From Chryseobacterium jejuense (lineage in GTDB: Bacteria; Bacteroidota; Bacteroidia; Flavobacteriales; Weeksellaceae), in NCBI RefSeq assembly GCF_017877355.1, contig NZ_JAGIPR010000001.1:372001-436000 (forward strand): 64,000 bases of DNA. The letters run 5' to 3'. The notes below the pieces were generated by a model. That model was given only the letters and a program-made list of their open reading frames with translations, made no database searches and was not told where the DNA came from. Positions 37,153 to 45,750 of this stretch are shown one piece after another. Numbering within the stretch: the stretch's first letter is position 1; each line of letters begins with the position of its first letter. Position numbers and translations under genes: made by a program.

Positions 37153-38724
37153 ATGAGGATAAATAGATTTTTTGCAGTACCGGCTGTAATGTTGGCTGCC
37201 CAATTTTCATGGGCTCAGGTAAAGGTAGACCCGAAAGAGAACCTTAACCCAATCGTAAAAAGTTTTGTAGATGAAGTAAACAACAATTCCCAGCTTGAAG
37301 AGATGGCTTATGAGCTTTTGGACGGAATAGGCCCACGTCTTGTGGGAACCCCGGAAATGCTTGCAGCTAATGAGTGGAGTGCAGAAAAACTCCGTTCATG
37401 GGGAATTGACGCTAATCTTCAGCAGTTCGGAACCTGGAAAGGATGGCAGAGAGGAACTACCCATGTAGATATGGTATTCCCAAGAGTGAAATCTTTGTCA
37501 GCCACTCAACTGGCTTGGAGCCCTGCTACCAAAAAAGCTGTTGAAGCTGAGGTAGTCGTTCTACCCAAAGTATCATCTAAAGCTGAATTTGACAAATGGC
37601 TTCCTTCTGTAAAAGGAAAAATTGTGCTGATGGCTCAATACCAGAAGTTAGGACGTTCTGATGAACAAATCAAAGAGTTTGCAACTCCGGAACTGTATGA
37701 AAAGCTTAAAGCAGAAAAAGATCAGGCAGCCAAAGACTTTGCAGCGTATGTAAAGAACATTGGATATGATAATAATACCCTTCCTGAAGCGCTGGAAAAT
37801 GCAGGAGCAGCAGGAATTGCCATTTCAAACTGGACTGGAATTATGGGAGCAAACAGAATTTTCGGTGCAAAAACTTCCAAAATTCCAATGATAGACATTG
37901 ATGTGGAAGATTACGGGATGCTTTACAGAATGGCAGAGAAAGGAGCCCAGCCTAAAATTAAGATAGATGCCCAGTCTAAAGTGCTTCCTGAAGCAAAGAA
38001 CTTTAATACGATCGGTATGATTAAAGGGAAGGAAAAACCGGATGAGTATGTCATTCTTTCCGCTCATCTTGATTCATGGGATGGTGCTCAGGGAGCTACA
38101 GACAACGGGACAGGAACACTTACGATGCTTGAAACCATGAGAATTCTTAAAAAATACTATCCTAATAATAAAAGAACAATAGTGATTGGGCTTTGGGGAA
38201 GTGAAGAACAGGGGCTGAACGGTTCAAGAGGCTTTGTAGCAGATAATCCGCAGATTATTAAAGGAACACAGGCTGCATTTAATCAGGATAACGGAACCGG
38301 ACGTGTCATCAATATCAGTGGTCAGGGGTTTGTAAAAGCTTATGACTACATTGGTAAATGGCTGGATGGGGTTCCAAAAGCAGTAAGAAGCCACATCAAA
38401 ACAGATTTCCCTGGAATGCCTGGCGGTGGCGGATCAGACCATGCTTCATTTGTAGCAGCAGGTGTACCCGGATTTTCATTGAGTTCTTTGAACTGGGGGT
38501 ATTTCGGATATACATGGCATACAACAAAAGATACGTATGATAAAATTGTTTTTGATGAGGTGAAGAATAATGTGATCTTAACAGCAGCATTAGCTTATAT
38601 GGCTTCTGAAGATCCTGAATTCACCAACAGAGAAAAAAGGGTAATGCCTAAAGACGATAAAGGAAATCCGGTACAATGGCCGGAAGTAAGAGAACCTAAA
38701 AGAAGTTCTAAAGATTATAAGTAA
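37153..38724 (+). CDS. secreted M28-family zinc peptidase
   Basis: 523 aa from the ATG at 37153; the frame is open to 37063 but the signal peptide (MRINRFFAVPAVMLAAQFSW, cut at AQ) starts here. A PA-like insert (LENAGAAGIAISNWTG) precedes the catalytic domain. The zinc ligands are in SAHLDSWDGAQGATDNGTG (His, Asp), WGSEEQGLNGS (the EE pair), NQDNGTG (Asp) and WHTTKDTYD (His). It acts as an exported aminopeptidase or carboxypeptidase. A terminator follows. Confidence 0.9.
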   Translation: MRINRFFAVPAVMLAAQFSWAQVKVDPKENLNPIVKSFVDEVNNNSQLEEMAYELLDGIGPRLVGTPEMLAANEWSAEKLRSWGIDANLQQFGTWKGWQRGTTHVDMVFPRVKSLSATQLAWSPATKKAVEAEVVVLPKVSSKAEFDKWLPSVKGKIVLMAQYQKLGRSDEQIKEFATPELYEKLKAEKDQAAKDFAAYVKNIGYDNNTLPEALENAGAAGIAISNWTGIMGANRIFGAKTSKIPMIDIDVEDYGMLYRMAEKGAQPKIKIDAQSKVLPEAKNFNTIGMIKGKEKPDEYVILSAHLDSWDGAQGATDNGTGTLTMLETMRILKKYYPNNKRTIVIGLWGSEEQGLNGSRGFVADNPQIIKGTQAAFNQDNGTGRVINISGQGFVKAYDYIGKWLDGVPKAVRSHIKTDFPGMPGGGGSDHASFVAAGVPGFSLSSLNWGYFGYTWHTTKDTYDKIVFDEVKNNVILTAALAYMASEDPEFTNREKRVMPKDDKGNPVQWPEVREPKRSSKDYK

Positions 38725-38751
38725 GATTTTATTACAAGAATATAATTTTTC

Positions 38752-38780
38752 AAGAGGTTGCCTAAAAAGGTAACCTCTTT
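38752..38780 (+). terminator. intrinsic terminator of the M28 peptidase gene
   Basis: AAGAGGTTGCC and GGTAACCTCTT pair with one mismatch around TAAAAA, then TTAATTTTT. Confidence 0.75.
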
Positions 38781-39127
38781 TAATTTTTCGATATTTTATA
38801 TCACTTTATATTGAAATAATATCATTATGGCCACTTTCTTACAATTAAAATTATGTACAAATGAAATGCTTTGTAACCATATTGCATGCAGTCTAATCGG
38901 TTAAATTGTGTATTGATTAAAATTTAAAATCAAGAAGAAAGGTTTAAAATGATTGATAAATAAGGTTGTTTCCAAAATGGAGACAGCTTTTTTTGCTTTA
39001 TACAGTATTATGTTTTTGTACATATTTTCAAGAATAATATGCAACAAAAAAACAAGCAAATACAAAAAGAGGTATGGTGCGGATTTCTAATTTTAAAAAT
39101 CTTTTAGAATTAAAAACACACCACATT
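38781..39127. other. gap with an orphan terminator
   Basis: No gene is visible. GGTTGTTTCC and GGAGACAGCT at 38964-38988 form a 10-bp stem (with G-U pairs) followed by seven T, an intrinsic terminator with no coding frame before it. A small RNA or a decayed gene could lie upstream in 38790-38960. Confidence 0.45.
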
Positions 39128-40258
39128 ATGAAAAAAAAAATTTCGGACCCGAAAGATCCGGTTCATAAAACTGATCCTATAGAAAAACAAAATTTTTATA
39201 TTGTAAAATCAGGAGAAACCCTGAAAAGTATTTCACAGGATCTTATGCTTGAAAATCCCCGATACCTTTACGAATATCATAATCAACATTGCAGTTTTCT
39301 GGATATTATTCCTGATAATGGAAGATTAAGGTTGCTGCAAAAACTTTGTATTCCTGGTTGGGAAGAGATTCTGAAGATGAACTTCATGATACAGGAACGT
39401 GGAGAGAGCTTATATAAACAATTTCCGAAAGGGAAAATTCCTTTCAATGCAAAAGCTTTTTCCGGTGAGTATAAGATCAGACAAACTGAAAGTGATGATG
39501 GGGTGCAGAAAAATGAATATGCTTATTCAATTCACTTTAACTACATAAAAGAAGAGGAAAAAGGATATCATCTTCATTTTTCTATGAGTGATTTCACCAA
39601 AGACGGTGAAGAACTGGAGCAGAAGATTAATAGTCTGGCGTCCGCATTTGTGAAAATTATTTATCCGGTAACATTCATTATAGACAGGTCTGGAAAATTG
39701 ATGGCTGCAGAAACCCATAAACCGATCAGAGATATAATGAATGAAATTGAAGCATTAAAAAAATATCATCAGGGTTCTTATGCATCATTGCATATCAATC
39801 AGATGAAAGATAAAATGGCGAATTCAAAGGTCATTTATAGTAGTCTGAAAAAGATATTATCCATACAGTTTCTTTTCAGTTGTTTTTATCAGGCTCACTA
39901 TAACATGCAAGGTCTTGCATCTCCTTATACAGATGAATTTTCATGGCTGGCTACGGCTTCTCCGGTCAGGATGGAAATCATCAATCAAATTGTAGCAGAA
40001 GAGAAATCCGGATATATAGAAGTTGTACAGACGGGAAAATCAGTGGATTACCGTACAGTTGAAGAACTGTATGATCCTGACATGGAATACAATGCATTGG
40101 AAAAATATCACGAAAAATTACTTATAGCAAGCCATTCGGCAATATATATGTTGAATGTTGAAGATTTTTCTGTTCATAAACTCAAAGCAGAATTTGATAT
40201 TCAGATTGCCGATTATGAGAAGTCTATGACTTTTGAATTGGAAAAAATAGCAGGATAA
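39128..40258 (+). CDS. LysM-domain protein of the PAAR/effector module
   Basis: 376 aa from the ATG at 39128. Residues 25-70 (NFYIVKSGETLKSISQDLML, then NPRYLYEYH) are a LysM domain, with the usual N-terminal xYxVxxGEtLxxIA pattern. The remaining 300 residues are mostly helical with no known motif. There is no signal peptide. In flavobacteria such LysM proteins commonly accompany a DUF4280 PAAR-like protein and a toxin, as here; it may act as an adaptor for secretion (type VI subtype iii), which is inferred from the order of genes. Confidence 0.6.
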   Translation: MKKKISDPKDPVHKTDPIEKQNFYIVKSGETLKSISQDLMLENPRYLYEYHNQHCSFLDIIPDNGRLRLLQKLCIPGWEEILKMNFMIQERGESLYKQFPKGKIPFNAKAFSGEYKIRQTESDDGVQKNEYAYSIHFNYIKEEEKGYHLHFSMSDFTKDGEELEQKINSLASAFVKIIYPVTFIIDRSGKLMAAETHKPIRDIMNEIEALKKYHQGSYASLHINQMKDKMANSKVIYSSLKKILSIQFLFSCFYQAHYNMQGLASPYTDEFSWLATASPVRMEIINQIVAEEKSGYIEVVQTGKSVDYRTVEELYDPDMEYNALEKYHEKLLIASHSAIYMLNVEDFSVHKLKAEFDIQIADYEKSMTFELEKIAG

Positions 40259-40298
40259 TTTAAAAAAAACACGATTGAACCTAATCAACACAAAAATT

Positions 40299-40802
40299 AT
40301 GTCAGAAAATTTATCAGCACATGATGGTAAGCATTTTGTCATTCAAAAAGGCAAAGCTTGCTGTAATCAGGGAGATTTGTTCCCTCAGTTTAAGGTGAGC
40401 TCTCATCAAAAACATTACTGGAACCATAAAGAAGGTACAGCAGATTATCTTGCCGTAACGGAAGAAGACGTTCAGTTTAATCCTTCCGGGCCAAGCTTCG
40501 GAAAATGTAGGTTAAAACCTTCCTCAGGTGGATACTTACCCTGTGCTTATGCTCCAGCCGGGAAATGGCAGAAGACTTATGAAAAAGTAAAGATTATGGG
40601 GAAAAGCTGTCTTTCTGAAATCTCTGAGCTCATGTGCAGTACCGGAGGAATAATTACAGTGAAGGAACACGGTCAGACTTCTACGATGAACCGGCAAAAC
40701 ATAACACTGGCTGATTCTCAAAGTTACCATTTTATTAATCCGTTTATGGATTTAAAAGAATCCCGGGAAGAGCTGGAAGAACCGGATCCGATTTACGAAT
40801 AA
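40299..40802 (+). CDS. DUF4280 PAAR-like spike protein
   Basis: 167 aa from the ATG at 40299. HFVIQKGKACCNQGDLFPQF and the cysteine and serine pattern VQFNPSGPSFGKCRLKPSSG, then GGIITVKEHGQTSTM match the DUF4280 (PAAR-like) fold. Such proteins cap the VgrG spike in type VI secretion and related contractile machines. It sits between the LysM protein and the large effector, and the effector starts 22 nt later. Confidence 0.75.
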   Translation: MSENLSAHDGKHFVIQKGKACCNQGDLFPQFKVSSHQKHYWNHKEGTADYLAVTEEDVQFNPSGPSFGKCRLKPSSGGYLPCAYAPAGKWQKTYEKVKIMGKSCLSEISELMCSTGGIITVKEHGQTSTMNRQNITLADSQSYHFINPFMDLKESREELEEPDPIYE

Positions 40803-40824
40803 AGCATTTCAAAAACTAGCAGAC

Positions 40825-43458
40825 ATGGCAAAATTGACTATTTCAGGCAGTACCCAACCTGTTGTTGGAAATACAGAGGCTTATTCACTTTCGGTTTTTG
40901 ATAACCTGATATCTTCCAATTCCTTTTCTTTCCCACCACCCAGAATAGACTGGAATATTCATGTACAGGACCGTAAAGGATGGCGGATCACTCATGGAAA
41001 TGAAAAAGAAGGCGAGTATATTACCTATAAATTCACTCATAAAAGTTTACAATATAAAGCTGTAAAGATTGAAGTAACGAGAGGGAAGGACAAAGGTGAG
41101 CTGTATATAAAACCCCGGCAGGCCGAGGAACCCCAAATACTCCGTGTAGATTTATTGGACATTAATTCTCAACACCTGCAGAGAGGAAAACTGCTTCATT
41201 ATACGGATACTTTAATTGCTAAGGCTCATTGTGTAGGGATGTTCGGTTATAAAGTATCTTTTACCTTATGGGAAGACGATGCGGTAGGTAAGGGGCATGA
41301 CCCGGTGATTAATATGATGAACAGAATCAATCCGGTACCTCTTATAGCAGAAGTGGATCATGAGGGCGTTGCTAAAGTAGTTTTCAGGCTACCCAGCTAT
41401 ACCATGGCAGTACAGATCGCTAATGCTCAGGTAGCAAGGGGGGATAAAAGTGAGGGTAAAGCCCACGAGTATTATGTGACGGCAGAAATGGTTTCCAAAC
41501 ATATTATGAAAGCCAGTCCCAATGTAAATGTAGCTAATCCTACTCATATTCCTGAACCTGTTAAAAAGCCAAAACCAAAAGAAACTCCTGATGGCCACAG
41601 GAAGCCTCCGGTTGCTCCTGAAAATAACCGTAGAAAACCTGATAAACCCAAACCCAAAGTGGAAACTCCAAAATTTCCACAAACCCAGGCTGCAAAAAAA
41701 CAGGCAGATCCTGAAGGAAAAATTTTAGGTGCAGAATTCACAGATAGTACAGGAAATCCCTTGAAAAGTGCTAAAACTGGTGATGCTGTATCGATTAAAA
41801 TCGTCAGTCAAAGTATGAAAGGCAAAAATGTAGTGGTAAGAATCTGGGAAGAAGATTTGTCAAGGTACAGCAATGATCTTATGTATGAAAAACAAATAAC
41901 ACTGACTTATGATACTAATAACTTTATTAACGGTATCATCCTGACCAAAGATATGTATACCAAAAGCTACGAATGGGGTGAAGGCAATGAACGGGAATAT
42001 TTTATAGAAGTTGAGCATTTGAATACCTCTGTAACTTCTCAGGTAATCACTCTAAGTGCTGGTGCAGAACGAATAAAGGTAGATGCTAATGATTCTCCTT
42101 CAATTATTAAAGAAGCCAAATTACAAACTAAAAATTGTGGAGGTAAATATTGTATTGATAAAAATTCTCCTCCAAGCGAAATTATAAGAGAGATTAATAT
42201 ACGTTTAGGTGGTTTTGGAGGCAATATACCAACAGATAAATTTACAGAAAGATCCGAAAAAATGATTAAACAGTTTCAGAGAGATTATATGAAAGTTCCT
42301 GAAACTGGAAAGGTATGTGGAAATGTTCTAAGAGCAATTGATGAGTTTTCAAATAAATATCCAATTCCTTTTAAACGGATTAAATGTAAATGTGGAAAAT
42401 GCTCTGGTTTTGGAAATGCGAGACATTTTGATCAGGCACAAAAAAATAATATCTCTGAAAAATACAGGAAATATGAATATCCAGGAATACATCGCTCAAT
42501 CTACTGGGCAACTAAAGCAATCATGCACTATTTTGCAACGTTAGAAAGTGGACTGGGATACAAAATAGGTGATATCTCATCAGGATATAGATGCCAAGAA
42601 GATAATGCTATTAATAAGCGTAATACAACTAATCACATGGGGAAAGCATTGGATTTACACGTATATAAAGCAGATAATGATAAACGAGCCAATGGAAAGG
42701 ATAGGGGTGCGGATGAAGGTAGAAGTCTTTTTTCAAAATATTCAAAAGCTAGAATAAACTGGACTACAAAAAATGAATTTTCATTAGAGCCTGCTAATAT
42801 TGCTCCTACTTGGATACATGTAGATGTTCGGGAGTTTGAATTAATCTACTTAAAAGATCAATTTTTTGCAAACTCTGCCCAAACAGCAGAAGGAGAGAGT
42901 ATTATTTCTATTGCAATGAAATTCAACAATAATGTCTGTAGTTGTGGAGGTAATTTTTCATCTGATCATAAAGAACAGAAAATTGAGCATTTAGATAAAG
43001 AATTTGATATTGAAGATGCTAAAGAAGCATTAAAATATATCCATGACAATTTTGGACGAGAAAGAGCCATTGTTATTGAGAAGATGTACCGTCTGGAAAC
43101 ATCACATTTTACCTCTTTACAATATAAAGAAACCGGTACACCCGGAATGGAAGCCCATGGGGAGTCTCCTTATTATGGATGGGATTCCAAGTTTTGGGAA
43201 AGTAATCCAGAATATATTCCAATGGGATTAACTGGAATTAAAGAAGGAAAAGGAATTGGTTACAATAAACAGGATACAAAAAATAATAAACAGTTTATTA
43301 TTTTTCCGTCAGTAAAAGCGGGTATGTTATATTTAAATGCCTACATAGACCGTTACAACGGAAATTATGCCAGATGGTATAGCACTTCTGAGGTAGGACA
43401 GAAAAAATATATAGAGACACTAAAAGGAATAAGACCACAAATTGTAAATAATTTTTAA
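40825..43458 (+). CDS. large peptidoglycan-targeting effector with M15-like peptidase domain
   Basis: 877 aa. Two beta-rich modules (residues 1-230 and 290-430, each with an Ig-like KxGdxVxxKIxS pattern) flank a Pro/Lys-rich linker (235-290). A peptidoglycan-binding-like helix set follows (about 448-505). Residues 540-670 hold an M15-like DD-peptidase zinc site: SSGYRC, H604 and D610 in NHMGKALDLH, and H665 in WIHVDV. A C-terminal module (740-877) starts with MYRLETSHF and may be a lysozyme-like muramidase. There is no signal peptide, consistent with secretion by the contractile apparatus. The two lipoproteins downstream are candidate immunity proteins. Confidence 0.7.
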   Translation: MAKLTISGSTQPVVGNTEAYSLSVFDNLISSNSFSFPPPRIDWNIHVQDRKGWRITHGNEKEGEYITYKFTHKSLQYKAVKIEVTRGKDKGELYIKPRQAEEPQILRVDLLDINSQHLQRGKLLHYTDTLIAKAHCVGMFGYKVSFTLWEDDAVGKGHDPVINMMNRINPVPLIAEVDHEGVAKVVFRLPSYTMAVQIANAQVARGDKSEGKAHEYYVTAEMVSKHIMKASPNVNVANPTHIPEPVKKPKPKETPDGHRKPPVAPENNRRKPDKPKPKVETPKFPQTQAAKKQADPEGKILGAEFTDSTGNPLKSAKTGDAVSIKIVSQSMKGKNVVVRIWEEDLSRYSNDLMYEKQITLTYDTNNFINGIILTKDMYTKSYEWGEGNEREYFIEVEHLNTSVTSQVITLSAGAERIKVDANDSPSIIKEAKLQTKNCGGKYCIDKNSPPSEIIREINIRLGGFGGNIPTDKFTERSEKMIKQFQRDYMKVPETGKVCGNVLRAIDEFSNKYPIPFKRIKCKCGKCSGFGNARHFDQAQKNNISEKYRKYEYPGIHRSIYWATKAIMHYFATLESGLGYKIGDISSGYRCQEDNAINKRNTTNHMGKALDLHVYKADNDKRANGKDRGADEGRSLFSKYSKARINWTTKNEFSLEPANIAPTWIHVDVREFELIYLKDQFFANSAQTAEGESIISIAMKFNNNVCSCGGNFSSDHKEQKIEHLDKEFDIEDAKEALKYIHDNFGRERAIVIEKMYRLETSHFTSLQYKETGTPGMEAHGESPYYGWDSKFWESNPEYIPMGLTGIKEGKGIGYNKQDTKNNKQFIIFPSVKAGMLYLNAYIDRYNGNYARWYSTSEVGQKKYIETLKGIRPQIVNNF

Positions 43459-43460
43459 AA

Positions 43461-44318
43461 ATGAAAAATTGCCTATTATTTTTATACATAATAGTCCTAA
43501 GCTTATTAAGTATATCATGTAAGAAAAGTGAAACATTATTGACTTCATCGAAGAATAAGAATATTGAAGCACATGATATTTTGGTTAGTAAGCAGGATGA
43601 TAATGCTTTATTAAATTTTGTTACATCTACATCTTTTGATTTCAAAGGATATTCTTTAGAAAATATTAGGGCATACATAGATAATATAACAAATAATATT
43701 GCTCAGATAAAGATATACATTGAAAACTCTGGAGGTACAGGAACATTAGGGTGGATGAAAGTTGATTTTTTCAGTGATAAGGTTTATGATATTACTATCG
43801 ACCCGGAAAACCCTAAAGAATTAAAATTCAATAAAGAAAAATATATAATTTTTAAGAATGAAATTCTTGGTTATGAAAGCCCAGATATGGTTATAAATGA
43901 TACCACGAAATCTCATAAACTTCCTATTGAGTGGTCTTCAGAAAACAATTTATTATCTGTTAAATTATCAGATACGTTTTTCAATTTAAAAATTGATAAC
44001 CCGAACAATGATTATTTTGTTACCTATTTACCTAAAACAGAAATTTTTATACCTATCATCTTATCAAGTTGTGATGCATCTGGATATTGTGAGGAATATT
44101 TAATTATAATAAAAGATAATAAGGAATATTCGAAATTAAAAATTTATTATAATACAGCAGCTGATGGGAATCTGAATAGTTATGAAACAAGAGTTTATAA
44201 AATTAGCGAAGACTTTTTTGTTGATTTGAAAACTGAAAAATATGTTAAAGATAAACTCATTTCTGAAAAAAGACAAAAGTATAAAATTAATACTGAGGGG
44301 AAAATAATCCTACAATAA
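43461..44318 (+). CDS. lipoprotein, candidate immunity protein 1
   Basis: 285 aa. The signal ends LLSISC, a lipobox. The mature part is beta-rich and acidic (FDFKGYSLENIRAYIDNI, then YFVTYLPKTEIFIPIILSSC and a CDASGYC pair of cysteines). No family recognised. It starts 2 nt after the effector's stop, so it is translated with it, and a periplasmic lipoprotein is where immunity to a peptidoglycan hydrolase would act. Immunity is inferred from position only. Confidence 0.55.
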   Translation: MKNCLLFLYIIVLSLLSISCKKSETLLTSSKNKNIEAHDILVSKQDDNALLNFVTSTSFDFKGYSLENIRAYIDNITNNIAQIKIYIENSGGTGTLGWMKVDFFSDKVYDITIDPENPKELKFNKEKYIIFKNEILGYESPDMVINDTTKSHKLPIEWSSENNLLSVKLSDTFFNLKIDNPNNDYFVTYLPKTEIFIPIILSSCDASGYCEEYLIIIKDNKEYSKLKIYYNTAADGNLNSYETRVYKISEDFFVDLKTEKYVKDKLISEKRQKYKINTEGKIILQ

Positions 44319-44369
44319 AGCAAGGTAAATAGATCCTTTTATTTATATTCTTATGGTATTAATTAAACC

Positions 44370-44896
44370 ATGAAACAAGTTATATTAAACATTTCCTGTC
44401 TTTTGGGAGTATTGTTGATTTCCTGCTCTGGTGATGGAAATCATAAACAGAAAAAGATAAAGAAGAAAATAATGATATCACAAAATTAGGTGATGAGTTA
44501 GAAGGAGAGGATGAACTTATTTCTGGTGAGTTATTTAAACACTGGAAAGGCTTATATATTATGGGAAATAATGATGTAATTGATGGTTGGGGGAGAGAAT
44601 CTATTTCTTATACAGAGTTGAATATGATAAAACCTGATAGTTGTATATTTAAAAGTTGGTTGGCAGATAATAAAGGTAAAAGGTATAATAAGGATGATAA
44701 CAATCAAGAATACATTGGAGGAATTTTTGCTACAACCAATAAAGATTCTATAGAGTTTTTTACAAAAAGAATAGTAGAAGGAGGGAGTGAGAACCTATCA
44801 CTTCTATTAACATTGATTAAACGAAAGAATGAATACTTTATATCTAGTTTTCTTACCTCTCCGCCTCATAACGGGATTATTGAAATGCCACTATAA
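44370..44896 (+). pseudogene. lipoprotein, candidate immunity protein 2, frameshifted
   Basis: The frame starts at 44370 (MKQVILNISCLLGVLLISCS, a lipobox) and stops after 38 codons. The rest continues in another frame, EKDKEENNDITKLGDELEGE then DELISGELFKHWKGLYIM..., to the stop at 44894-44896. Adding one A in the A5 run at 44451-44455 restores a single 175-codon frame. It is therefore a one-base deletion, which could be a sequencing error, a real lesion, or slippage at the A-run. Confidence 0.65.
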
Positions 44897-44912
44897 AAGA
44901 TCCGATAAAAAC

Positions 44913-44943
44913 AAATCCGGCTTACAAAACTGTAAACCGGATT
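44913..44943. terminator. bidirectional terminator
   Basis: AAATCCGG...TTACA and TGTAA...CCGGATTT pair with one mismatch, loop AAAC; T-rich on both strands. It ends the effector operon and the minus-strand HAD gene. Confidence 0.75.
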
Positions 44944-44947
44944 TTAT

Positions 44948-45661
<714 letters not shown>

Positions 45662-45693
45662 TCAGATGTGAAGCGAATAATCTAAGTCATAAA

Positions 45694-45719
45694 TGAGATT
45701 CCTCCTTCGTCGGAATGAC
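45694..45719 (-). repeat. dispersed intergenic hairpin repeat, second copy
   Basis: On the minus strand it reads GTCATTCCGACGAAGGAGGA then ATCTCA, an evident relative of the element at 36832-36895 (GTCATT-CGA-GAAGG-A-ATCTCA kept, two short deletions). Confidence 0.45.
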
Positions 45720-45750
45720 AGTGATGTAGAATTATATATAGTTGATATAC

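Noticed and set aside
43298..43678. 126-codon minus-strand frame over the end of the effector and the start of the lipoprotein
   Set aside because: Both plus-strand genes are coherent (effector C-terminus, lipobox), and the antisense product has no recognisable features.
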